The notes: generated by a model from the sequence alone, not told the origin. Shown: positions 1 to 5,940, counted from the first letter of the stretch. The stretch: 8,809 nucleotides of DNA from WLWS01 sp964639535 (GCA_964639535.1 CAZXDV010000122.1:1-8809); one strand, 5' to 3'. Numbers and translations: made by a program.

Positions 1-306
1 ATAGGCCATGTTCAGGTGATCAACCGTCGCGATGCCCGGAAGCAGGAGCGCAGAAATTTTTGCCTGCTTCATCTTCGGAATCACCGCACCGAGATACTCC
101 TCATCAGAATTACAGGGGAAGCCATAGTTAATGGACGAACCACCCAGTCCATCACCGTGGGTCACTTCAATCAGCGGTATACCCGCTTCGTCCAGTGCCG
201 ATGCCACGCTGACCATTTCATCAATAGTAATTTGATGGCGCTTGGCATGCATGCCATCGCGCAGGCACATATCGTGCAGTTTGACTTTCTTTCCACTTAA
301 ATCCAT
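1..306 (-). CDS. dmpG: 4-hydroxy-2-oxovalerate aldolase, N-terminal part (runs off left edge)
   Basis: Splits 4-hydroxy-2-oxovalerate into pyruvate and acetaldehyde, the last carbon-carbon cleavage of the meta pathway. Acetaldehyde is known in this family to be channelled to the partner dehydrogenase DmpF, encoded just upstream. The 102 visible codons start at an ATG (306-304) and stay open to the window edge. They show the family's N-terminal signature: CLRDGMHAKRHQ near residues 14-25, with the Arg/Asp metal and enolate site and the following His, then EVTHGDGLGGSSINYGF at about 47-63 and LLLPGI near 88-93. The gene begins 10 nt after the dmpF stop, with only a weak GGA as ribosome site, which suggests translational coupling. 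The C-terminal two thirds, including the DmpF-interaction region, is outside the window. Confidence 0.93.
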   Translation of the reverse strand, partial: MDLSGKKVKLHDMCLRDGMHAKRHQITIDEMVSVASALDEAGIPLIEVTHGDGLGGSSINYGFPCNSDEEYLGAVIPKMKQAKISALLLPGIATVDHLNMAY

Positions 307-316
307 CTTTTAATCC

Positions 317-1225
317 TCAGGCGTTAACCGCTTCGAGCGTAATTTCGCCATTAACAATTTCCTCGGCAAACATCTCCGCCGTTCTCAAGGCAGCGGCGGT
401 CATGATGTCCAGGTTGCCCGCGTAGTTGGGCAGGTAGTCCCCAAGACCTTCCACTTCCAGGAATAGGGAGACACGCTTACCATCAAACACGGGGCCATTC
501 TTCAACGTGTAACCAGGCACATATTTTTGAACCTCCTTGATCATCTCATGCACTGATTTTGTGATCGCCTCTTCATCGGGATCGTCCTTAACAAGACAGT
601 GCACGGTGTCACGCATGATGATGGGTGGTTCTGCAGGATTGAGAATAATGATGGCCTTGCCCTTGTCGGCTCCGCCGATCTCGGCCACCGCACCTGCCGT
701 GGTGCGGGTAAATTCATCAATGTTTTTTCTCGTGCCGGGCCCTGCTGAACGCGAAGACACTGTGGCGACGATTTCGCCATACTCGACAGGCTGTACACGA
801 CTCACCGCGGCGACCATGGGAATCGTAGCCTGGCCACCACAGGTGACCATGTTGACATTCATTTCGCGCTTGCCCACGTGATCAGACAGGTTCACCGGTG
901 GCACGCAGTATGGACCAATGGCAGCCGGTGTCAGGTCAATCATCATGGCACCCTTTGACTGTACCTTTTTCGAATTCTCCTCGTGCACGTAGGCAGAGGT
1001 AGCATCAAAGGCAATCTGGATATTGTCTTCAATCATATGCGGCAGTAAGCCATCAACACCTTCATGGGTGGTCTTTAAACCCGCTTCCCTGGCCTTCGCC
1101 AGGCCGTCGGAGTCCGGGTCGATGCCCACCATCCACACCGGGTTGATCCACTCACTGCGCAGTGCCTTGATCATCAGGTCAGTGCCAATATTGCCGGAAC
1201 CGATCAGTGCTGCGTTAACTTTCAT
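317..1225 (-). CDS. dmpF: Acetaldehyde dehydrogenase (acylating)
   Basis: Oxidises acetaldehyde to acetyl-CoA with NAD+ and CoA, in complex with the aldolase DmpG. The protein of 302 aa is close to the usual size (about 300-316). It has a Rossmann glycine motif GSGNIG at residues 9-14, the catalytic Cys in NMVTCGGQ (Cys129), and the family signature SRSAGPGTRKNIDEFTRTT in the middle. The reading frame is open upstream to a TTG at 1273, but that extension would read WIPAFAGMT, the translation of an intergenic palindrome. I therefore start at the ATG at 1225, which is preceded by a GAGGA ribosome site 7 nt away and gives the expected N-terminus MKVNAALIGSG. It is followed after 10 nt by dmpG and preceded by a 191-bp gap with repeats. 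The order dmpE-dmpF-dmpG is that of classic meta operons. Confidence 0.95.
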   Translation of the reverse strand: MKVNAALIGSGNIGTDLMIKALRSEWINPVWMVGIDPDSDGLAKAREAGLKTTHEGVDGLLPHMIEDNIQIAFDATSAYVHEENSKKVQSKGAMMIDLTPAAIGPYCVPPVNLSDHVGKREMNVNMVTCGGQATIPMVAAVSRVQPVEYGEIVATVSSRSAGPGTRKNIDEFTRTTAGAVAEIGGADKGKAIIILNPAEPPIIMRDTVHCLVKDDPDEEAITKSVHEMIKEVQKYVPGYTLKNGPVFDGKRVSLFLEVEGLGDYLPNYAGNLDIMTAAALRTAEMFAEEIVNGEITLEAVNA

Positions 1226-1245
1226 TTCATATTCCTCTTCATAGG

Positions 1246-1271
1246 TCATTCCCGCGAAAGCGGGAATCCAC
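1246..1271. repeat. Short palindromic intergenic repeat (ATTCCCGC/GCGGGAAT)
   Basis: Perfect 8-bp inverted repeat ATTCCCGC (1248-1255) and GCGGGAAT (1260-1267) with a GAAA loop, flanked by GTC and CCA. The core resembles the ATTCCC-N8-GGGAAT palindromes (dRS3-like) found in many copies in Neisseria and other proteobacteria. Its translation WIPAFAGMT is a familiar spurious peptide in gene predictions. It lies about 21 nt upstream of the dmpF ATG, so in the dmp mRNA it would form a stable hairpin just 5' of the dmpF ribosome site. The copy number in this genome cannot be seen here. Confidence 0.75.
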
Positions 1272-1311
1272 AATAAACCAGTGTGTCACTGCCAGAGCAC
1301 ATAAATAAAAC

Positions 1312-1375
1312 GCAGACACGCTGTAAATACCTCCATGTACGCTCCACAGTGGCATCCCTGCCACTGAGGGTCTGC
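1312..1375. repeat. Intergenic two-hairpin element with short terminal inverted repeats
   Basis: This 64-bp segment in the dmpE-dmpF gap is bounded by GCAGAC (1312-1317) and its complement GTCTGC (1370-1375). Inside are a perfect 8-bp hairpin, CAGTGGCA (1347-1354) with TGCCACTG (1359-1366) around a TCCC loop, and a smaller TAC-CTCCAT-GTA hairpin around 1328-1339. Both apices carry similar CTCCAT or ATCCCT words. The wording (AAATACCTCCATGTACGCTCCA) is like an interspersed element I recall from gammaproteobacterial intergenic regions. That identification is from memory. On the plus strand it is followed by TTTTTT (1376-1381), which resembles a terminator in the orientation opposite to the operon. 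Confidence 0.55.
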
Positions 1376-1416
1376 TTTTTTAATTATGTACTCTGTCGTA
1401 TCAGCTCAGTTAAATG

Positions 1417-2202
1417 TTAGGTAAACCTGACCGACGCGGTACCAATGCCGCCGACGGATAAATGCATGGAGTCCCCCGGCACGATGGCGTGCAGTGGTAC
1501 CAGGGAACCGGACAGGATCACCTCGCCCGCTTCCAGCTTGATGCCAAATTCTCCCAGCGTGTTGGCCAGCCAGGCGACACAATTCACCGGTGAACCCAGT
1601 GCCGCGGCACCGGCACCTGTTGCTATTACTTCGCCGTTTTTCTCGTGCACCATGCCACAGGTAACGAGATCAACCTTGTCCGGGCTCACCGCCCTGTCAC
1701 CCAGTACGAATAAACCACAGGAGGCATTGTCGGACACGGTGTCCTGGATCTTTATTTTCCAGTCCTTGATGCGTGAATCGACGATTTCAAAACAGGGCAT
1801 GACACATTCGGTTGCACGAATAACATCGGCGTTTGTGACACCGGGCCCTTCCAGGTCATGTTTTAGGATAAAAGCGATCTCCCCCTCAGCCTTGGGCTGG
1901 ATCAATTCTTCGCTGATGGGCATCTCGGTACCATTGTCATACACCATGCGATCCGTAAGGTAACCAAAATCAGGCTGGTGCACGTTGAGCATGTTCTGCA
2001 CCGCCTTGCTGGTTACACCGATTTTCTTACCTATGATCTTTTCGCCATCGTCAAGACGACGCTGCAACATCTGCAGGGAAATGTGATAGGCATCCTCGAT
2101 GGTGATGTCACTTTCCTGGTCCGTGATGGGATCGATAGTGGTCCTGTTTTTCATACACTCATAAAGAGTGTCGCCGTAATGTTTTATTTTTTCTTTGTCC
2201 AT
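1417..2202 (-). CDS. dmpE: 2-hydroxypent-2,4-dienoate hydratase (2-oxopent-4-enoate hydratase)
   Basis: Adds water to 2-hydroxypenta-2,4-dienoate to give 4-hydroxy-2-oxovalerate, the substrate of DmpG. The 261-aa length equals that of DmpE from Pseudomonas CF600. Visible family features are GKKIGVTSKAVQNML (58-72), HQPDFGYLTD (75-84), AEGEIAF with the metal-binding Glu106 and Glu108, CFEIVDSRIKDWK with Glu139, and SDNASCGLFVLG (157-168). These separate it from the related decarboxylase DmpH, which lacks the QPDFGYLTD block. An in-frame TTG at 2208 would add two residues (TTG GAA) and has AGAGA upstream at reasonable spacing. I prefer the ATG at 2202 because it aligns with the family N-terminus MDK. 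The gene is flanked on both sides by repeat-containing gaps. Confidence 0.95.
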   Translation of the reverse strand: MDKEKIKHYGDTLYECMKNRTTIDPITDQESDITIEDAYHISLQMLQRRLDDGEKIIGKKIGVTSKAVQNMLNVHQPDFGYLTDRMVYDNGTEMPISEELIQPKAEGEIAFILKHDLEGPGVTNADVIRATECVMPCFEIVDSRIKDWKIKIQDTVSDNASCGLFVLGDRAVSPDKVDLVTCGMVHEKNGEVIATGAGAAALGSPVNCVAWLANTLGEFGIKLEAGEVILSGSLVPLHAIVPGDSMHLSVGGIGTASVRFT

Positions 2203-2223
2203 TTCCAATTAATTCTCTAGAAA

Positions 2224-2294
2224 GGTTGGCCGAATAAATTCGGCCCTACGAATGCTTATCTGTTTTATTGTAGGGTCGAATTCATTCGACCATC
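2224..2294. repeat. Pair of inverted palindromic repeats (GGCCGAAT / GGTCGAAT type)
   Basis: Two copies of one short unit face each other in the dmpC-dmpE gap. The first contains GGCCGAAT-AA-ATTCGGCC (2228-2245) followed by CCTACG. The second, read from TGTAGGG, contains GGTCGAAT-TC-ATTCGACC (2274-2291). Each core is a perfect 8-bp palindrome. Relative to each other the units are inverted, joined by CTAC and GTAG words around an AT-rich centre (about 2251-2268), so the whole 71 bp can also fold into one long hairpin. GTAGGGYCGAATTYATTCGRCC is a form I associate with interspersed repeats in gammaproteobacterial genomes. No transposase is present, so at most this is a non-autonomous, MITE- or REP-like element. 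Confidence 0.75.
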
Positions 2295-2309
2295 ATTGTC
2301 TATGTGGTT

Positions 2310-3809
2310 TTATAATTTGAGGCAGACGTTGCGCATCTCTGTATAAAACTCCAGCGAATGCACACCACCTTCGCGACCGATACCCGACTGGCCCGAACCA
2401 CCAAAAGGTGTTCTCAGGTCTCTAAGGAACCAGCAGTTCACCCAGGAAATACCCACCTCAATTTTTCCAGCCACGCGATGGGCCCTTGCAGCATTCTCGG
2501 TCCAGATCGCTGTTGCCAGGCCATAGGGCGTGTCATTGGCCAGGGCAACAGCTTCATCTTCGCTATCAAATGGAGTGATATGGCAGCAGGGTCCAAAGAT
2601 TTCTTCCTGGATAACTGCCGAGCTCTCTGGCAGCCCGGTCCATATGGTTGGTTCGATCCAGAAGCCATTGGCATACTCTTCCGGCATCTCGGGAATACCA
2701 CCGCCAGTGATAATGTTGGCCCCGTCTTCCTCGGCCTTCTTGTAATAAGACAGCACCTTGTCTCTTTGCTGCAGGCTGATCATGGGACCAAAATTGGTGT
2801 CCTTGTCTGAGGGCAGCCCCGGCTTGAGTTTTTCTGCTGCCTCTTTCAGGCGTGACACGAATTCATCAAAAATCGGGCGCTCCACGTAAACCCTTTCGGT
2901 ACCAAGACAAACCTGTCCGCAGTTGGCAAATGCAGATCGCATTGTGCCCTCGATGGCCTTGTCCATGTCACAATCGGCAAACACCACCCCGGCGTTTTTA
3001 CCACCCAGTTCAAAACTGACATCACGAATACCGATTGCTGCCTGTTGCATGATGGCTGTACCGGTAACGGTTTCCCCGGTGAAGGTAATGGCGTCGACGT
3101 CAGGATGCTGGGTGAGAAATTCACCGGCGGAGTCCGGTCCAAAACCATGGATCACGTTATACACGCCTGCCGGTATGCCAACATCATTCATGACTTCACC
3201 AAGCAGGGCAGTCGTGGCAGGTGTTTCCTCGGAAGGTTTAACTACAACGGTATTACCACAGGCCAATGCCGGGCCTACTTTCCAGGTCATCAATAACAGC
3301 GGCAGGTTCCAGGGACTGATGACTGCGACCACGCCTTTTGGTACACGCAGGGCATAGTTGAGAGCGCCCGTACCATCGGGCGTTTCCATCATGAAAGATT
3401 CAGTAGGCACATTTTTTATGGTGTCGGCAAATACCTTGAAATTGGCAGCGCCCCTGGGAATATCGATGTGGCTTGCCAGTGAATAGGGCTTCCCGGTATC
3501 CAGGCACTCGGCGGCGAGAAAATCATCAAATCTTGCATTGATTCCGTCAGCCAGCTTGTAAAGCAGATCAAGCCTCTGCTGAACCGGCATTTGCCCCCAC
3601 TCACCATCAAGCGCATTTTTTGCCGCTTTCACCGCCGCATCAACTTCGTCCCTGCCCGCCTCGTGCACCATGGCATAGGCCTCCCCACTTACAGGGTTGA
3701 ATGTTTCGAACATTTTACCGTTAGCGGAACCGACAAATTCGCCATTGATAAAATGACAAATGGGATCTCTTTCAGTACCTGCTTCTGTGGATTCTACTTT
3801 TGCATGCAT
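2310..3809 (-). CDS. dmpC: 2-hydroxymuconic semialdehyde dehydrogenase
   Basis: NAD-dependent oxidation of the ring-cleavage product 2-hydroxymuconic semialdehyde to 2-hydroxymuconate (4-oxalocrotonate enol), the dehydrogenase branch of the meta pathway. It is an aldehyde dehydrogenase superfamily member of 499 aa (CF600 DmpC is slightly shorter). Conserved sites seen are ISPWNLP with Asn168, the coenzyme Lys in KPSE (Lys191), FTGETVTG (243-250), FELGGK with general base Glu267, NCGQVC with catalytic Cys301, and EEIFGP (402-407). The FANCGQVCLGTERVYVE wording is typical of the hydroxymuconic semialdehyde subgroup. The first 15 residues or so (MHAKVESTEAGTERD) look like a short extra N-terminus. 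The ATG at 3809 is preceded only by a weak purine stretch (GAGAAAAG). It starts 28 nt after the GlcG-like gene. Confidence 0.94.
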   Translation of the reverse strand: MHAKVESTEAGTERDPICHFINGEFVGSANGKMFETFNPVSGEAYAMVHEAGRDEVDAAVKAAKNALDGEWGQMPVQQRLDLLYKLADGINARFDDFLAAECLDTGKPYSLASHIDIPRGAANFKVFADTIKNVPTESFMMETPDGTGALNYALRVPKGVVAVISPWNLPLLLMTWKVGPALACGNTVVVKPSEETPATTALLGEVMNDVGIPAGVYNVIHGFGPDSAGEFLTQHPDVDAITFTGETVTGTAIMQQAAIGIRDVSFELGGKNAGVVFADCDMDKAIEGTMRSAFANCGQVCLGTERVYVERPIFDEFVSRLKEAAEKLKPGLPSDKDTNFGPMISLQQRDKVLSYYKKAEEDGANIITGGGIPEMPEEYANGFWIEPTIWTGLPESSAVIQEEIFGPCCHITPFDSEDEAVALANDTPYGLATAIWTENAARAHRVAGKIEVGISWVNCWFLRDLRTPFGGSGQSGIGREGGVHSLEFYTEMRNVCLKL

Positions 3810-3837
3810 GATCTTTTCTCGAACTTGTAAGCTTTAT

Positions 3838-4257
3838 TTATAAACTCGCTATAGCGTGCTGCGCTATTTCTTCGTCCTGTTTTTCACTGGCGCCTGACAC
3901 ACCTATACCAGCAATTCGTACACCATCTACTTCCACCGGCAGGCCACCACCACAGGGCAACAACCTGTCTGTTGAAAACAAGCCCGCCTGGCTCAGTGCG
4001 GACATGCTGTCTGCTACTGGTTGCCAGCCCGAGGTGGGCAGGCCAAAACTCATGGCAGTGTAAGCCTTGTTCATCGCAATATCGATGGAATGAAAAGCTG
4101 AGCCAGGCATGCGCAGGAAAGCAGCAAGGTGTCCGCCACTGTCGACAACTGCCACGTTGACACAAAGCCCCTGCTCTTCGGCGTAGCTGACCGCGGCATT
4201 CACCAGCTTGTTTGCCGCCTGCCAGCTGATGTTCTTTTGTTCTACGGTATTGCTCAC
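3838..4257 (-). CDS. GlcG/HbpS-like (DUF336) protein
   Basis: A small soluble protein of the GlcG/PduO-C/HbpS family (DUF336). I recognise VAVVDSGGHLAAFLRM, KAYTAMSFGLPT, the glycine-rich LPCGGGLPV and the C-terminal GIGVSGASEKQDEEIAQ. Some family members bind haem (HbpS) and others are associated with cobalamin or glycolate genes. The activity in aromatic degradation clusters is not established to my knowledge. The frame is open to an ATG at 4311, but that lies 53 nt inside the upstream GST gene. I prefer a GTG at 4257, one base after the GST stop (TAG at 4261-4259), with AGG about 10 nt upstream. This gives 139 aa, near the usual length of about 135-145, and tight translational coupling to GST. 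No signal peptide is visible, so a cytoplasmic location is likely. Confidence 0.85.
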   Translation of the reverse strand: MSNTVEQKNISWQAANKLVNAAVSYAEEQGLCVNVAVVDSGGHLAAFLRMPGSAFHSIDIAMNKAYTAMSFGLPTSGWQPVADSMSALSQAGLFSTDRLLPCGGGLPVEVDGVRIAGIGVSGASEKQDEEIAQHAIASL

Positions 4258-4258
4258 G

Positions 4259-5053
4259 CTATTTATTACCTGAAGTATATTCCTGGATTTTTTTCCAGGC
4301 ATCTTCACCACGAGCCCTGAGATCAGCCAGGTTTTCCTCGCTGAAATCCGCGGCCACGCCGCTTTGATAAGAATCTCGTGATATTACCCGCTGGTACCAG
4401 TCATACACCCTGTCACGGGATTTGTACCAGTCTTCCCAGCCGAACTGGTATAGCGTTTGAAAATAAGGTGCCATCGCGGCATCGGCCAGGCTGAATTCAT
4501 CACCTGCCAGCCATGCCTGCCCGGAAAGCGTTTCCTGCATGTCAGCAATGGTCTTTTCGTAAACCCCTACGGCGTCCTTGATGTCCGGCGCATCGTACCC
4601 CATTTTCAGCAGGCGCCGCTGTCTTTCACGACGCGGTTTTTCAACCACCTTGTCAATCATCGCCTCCTGCTCTTCTTCCGACATTTGCATTAACTTGTCG
4701 CGCATTACCAGCGGCCACTGCAAGGCACCGCAGCTTGGATGGACCTTGATGTCGATATGCTTCATCCAGAAACGCATCTTTGAACGCTGGTAGGGATCGG
4801 TGGGTTTTAATCCTGGCTTCGGAAACTTGTCGTCGAGGTATTCGCATATGATGGAGGATTCGATGACCGGCATACCGTCATCCACCAGCGTGGGCACAAC
4901 GCCAAGGGGATTTAACTTGAGGTACTCGGGCTTGAGGTTCTCCTTGGACGGTAAATCCACGTGCTGCTTGTCCCAGTCCAGGTCCTTTTCAGCAAGGACA
5001 ATACGAACCTTTTGCGCACAGGGTGACATCGGATGTGTATATAAAGTGAGCAT
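4259..5053 (-). CDS. Glutathione S-transferase family protein
   Basis: First gene of the lower-pathway operon. The N-terminal thioredoxin-like domain (about 1-80) shows LYTHPMSPCAQKVRIVLAEK with Ser10 and Cys12 as candidate catalytic residues, the cis-Pro loop NPLGVVPTLV (Pro54), and IESSIICEYLDD with the Glu65-Ser66 pair that usually holds the glutathione gamma-glutamyl group. The C-terminal helical domain has the expected capping motif (LAGDEFSLADAAMAPY). At 264 aa it is about 40-60 residues longer than common bacterial GSTs. The extra part seems to be a charged stretch near 123-160 (EEEQEAMIDKVVEKPRRERQ onward) plus a C-terminal tail. GSTs such as BphK occur in other aromatic clusters. The substrate here is unknown. 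The start ATG has only GGGA close upstream, and a GGGGGA lies about 19 nt upstream. Confidence 0.88.
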   Translation of the reverse strand: MLTLYTHPMSPCAQKVRIVLAEKDLDWDKQHVDLPSKENLKPEYLKLNPLGVVPTLVDDGMPVIESSIICEYLDDKFPKPGLKPTDPYQRSKMRFWMKHIDIKVHPSCGALQWPLVMRDKLMQMSEEEQEAMIDKVVEKPRRERQRRLLKMGYDAPDIKDAVGVYEKTIADMQETLSGQAWLAGDEFSLADAAMAPYFQTLYQFGWEDWYKSRDRVYDWYQRVISRDSYQSGVAADFSEENLADLRARGEDAWKKIQEYTSGNK

Positions 5054-5082
5054 CAGTCCCGGCTTTTCCCCCTAAAATTGTA

Positions 5083-5110
5083 TTGTTCGCTCGCAATGCG
5101 AGTATATAAT
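5083..5110 (+). promoter_or_regulatory. Candidate sigma70 promoter for the regulator gene
   Basis: TTGTTC (5083-5088), a 16-bp spacer, then a consensus TATAAT (5105-5110) on the plus strand, pointing at the regulator. The leader to the ATG would be about 115 nt. The spacer holds the dyad CTCGCAATGCGAG (5090-5102), so a protein bound there would block the promoter. The sequence fits well, but AT-rich DNA gives chance matches. Confidence 0.4.
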
Positions 5111-5115
5111 GCGAG
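5090..5115. promoter_or_regulatory. Dyad CTCGCA-A-TGCGAG plus direct repeat AATGCGAG
   Basis: CTCGCA (5090-5095) and TGCGAG (5097-5102) form a perfect 6-bp dyad around a single A. The right half recurs as AATGCGAG at 5108-5115, a 13-bp direct repeat of the copy at 5095-5102. The repeat brackets the candidate -10 box. It is a plausible binding site, different in sequence from the ATATCG array next to it. Confidence 0.45.
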
Positions 5116-5172
5116 GCTAGTATATCGCTAAGGGGGCATTATATCGATAAAATCAAAAATATCGATATTTTT
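5104..5172. promoter_or_regulatory. Phased ATATCG operator array
   Basis: ATATCG begins at 5122 (ATATCGCTA), 5141 (ATATCGATA) and 5159 (ATATCGATAT), spaced 19 and 18 bp. A degenerate fourth copy (ATATAATG) begins at 5104, again 18 bp away and, like the 5122 copy, preceded by AGT. The last copy is the centre of an 18-bp perfect palindrome, AAAAATATCGATATTTTT (5155-5172). A TATAAT-like minus-strand -10 (5143-5138) overlaps the second copy, but I see no good -35 for it. The regular spacing suggests cooperative binding by a dimeric regulator. That is inference. Confidence 0.5.
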
Positions 5173-5232
5173 TTGTTATTTTAGCTTAGCCCTTGATATA
5201 CATGAATTTTCCAGGAGAAATGACCTAGCAGA

Positions 5233-5904
5233 ATGGCCACAACGGCGGCAAAGACCCTTGTAGAATCAGCCTACGACCGGCTTCGCAATGATATTGTTGA
5301 AGGCCGGCTGGTGCCGAACGCCAAGCTCCGTATCGAGGAACTACGAAGCCAGTATGAAACCGGCGCCAGCCCCCTGCGCGAAGCATTGAATCGCCTGGCA
5401 GGCGAGGGATTTGTCACTGTCGAAGGCCAGCGCGGTTTTCGTGTCTCGCCTGTTTCCCTGGCCGACCTGGAAGACCTGACCCGAATGCGCATCCTGCTTG
5501 AATGCGAGGCGCTAAAAGAAAGTATCGAAAACGGTGACGATGACTGGGAAGCCGAAGTCGTCGCTTCCTTTCACCGACTCACTCGCGCCGAGGAACAAAG
5601 AAGCAGCGAGTTCAGCGAATGGGAAAAACGTAACGATGAATTTCACGAGGCCCTTGTCTCGGCAAGTCACTCTCCCTGGCTTTTGAAATTTCGTCATACG
5701 CTCTACGAGCAGCACAAGCGTTATCGACTCCTGGCGATCCTGGCCAGTGACCCGACGCGAGACCTGCATGCTGAACACCAGGCTATCAACGATGCTGCGA
5801 TTGCACGGGATGTTAAAGCCGCCTGCAAGGCAACAGAAGATCACATCCTGCGCACGTTAAAGACTGATGAAGAAGTGCTGGCCAAGTTATCCAGTAACAA
5901 GTAA
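5233..5904 (+). CDS. GntR-family (FadR/FCD subfamily) transcriptional regulator
   Basis: Probable ligand-responsive repressor of the flanking catabolic units. The 223-aa protein has an N-terminal winged helix-turn-helix (about 7-75: VESAYDRLRNDIVEGRL, LRIEELRSQYETGASPLREALNRLAGEGFV, then the QRGFRV wing) and a C-terminal all-helical FCD ligand domain. Candidate FCD metal/ligand residues are His138 in RNDEFH, His182 in AEHQAI and His204 in TEDHIL. The position four residues before His138 is Asn134 rather than the Asp seen in many members. The ATG at 5233 is the only reasonable start, since a TGA lies in frame at 5221. The nearest AGGAG (5213-5217) is 15 nt away, farther than ideal. By context it resembles AphS/PhcS/BphS-type repressors of phenol and biphenyl clusters, but orthology cannot be proven here. 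The dmpR-type sigma54 activator is not in view. Confidence 0.9.
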   Translation: MATTAAKTLVESAYDRLRNDIVEGRLVPNAKLRIEELRSQYETGASPLREALNRLAGEGFVTVEGQRGFRVSPVSLADLEDLTRMRILLECEALKESIENGDDDWEAEVVASFHRLTRAEEQRSSEFSEWEKRNDEFHEALVSASHSPWLLKFRHTLYEQHKRYRLLAILASDPTRDLHAEHQAINDAAIARDVKAACKATEDHILRTLKTDEEVLAKLSSNK

Positions 5905-5940
5905 GGCTTTAATCCCGCCCTTTTTTTTCAGCATCACCCT

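Larger units (their letters stand above)
5054..5232. promoter_or_regulatory. Divergent promoter/operator region between lower operon and regulator
   Basis: 179 bp without a gene between the GST (minus) and the GntR regulator (plus), with the AT-rich centre expected of a control region. It contains an array of ATATCG words, a dyad CTCGCAATGCGAG, a direct repeat AATGCGAG, and promoter-like hexamers on both strands. Since GntR-type repressors usually act next to their own genes, I infer that the product of the plus-strand gene binds here and controls both directions. AphS, PhcS and BphS are known GntR-type repressors in phenol and biphenyl clusters. Confidence 0.7.

Noticed and set aside
1226..1273. 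Longer dmpF reading frame starting at TTG 1273 with N-terminus MWIPAFAGMT
   Set aside because: The extra residues are the translation of the GCGGGAAT palindrome. The ATG at 1225 has a ribosome site and the family N-terminus.
1445..1963. Plus-strand open frame (172 codons) opposite dmpE
   Set aside because: It lies wholly inside dmpE on the other strand, is Ser/Pro-rich low-information protein, and shows no motif or ribosome site.
1417..2202. Possible 4-oxalocrotonate decarboxylase (dmpH) instead of dmpE
   Set aside because: The QNMLNVHQPDFGYLTD block, the length of 261 aa and the position before dmpF-dmpG all match the hydratase.
4275..4300. CCTGGA/TCCAGG inverted repeat with an A-run near the 3' end of the GST gene, as an internal terminator
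   Set aside because: It is inside the coding region, the stem is only 6 bp, and the A/T run is in the loop, not after the stem.
4258..4311. Longer GlcG-like reading frame from ATG 4311
   Set aside because: It overlaps 53 nt of the GST gene and the added residues do not resemble the family start. The GTG at 4257 gives the usual length.
5090..5172. CRISPR-like array in the divergent region
   Set aside because: The repeated words are 6-9 bp with 18-19 bp period, far too short for CRISPR repeats. They fit operator sites better.
5905..5940. T-run (CCCTTTTTTTTC) after the regulator as a terminator
   Set aside because: I find no convincing stem before the T-run, and the next gene follows within 36 bp.
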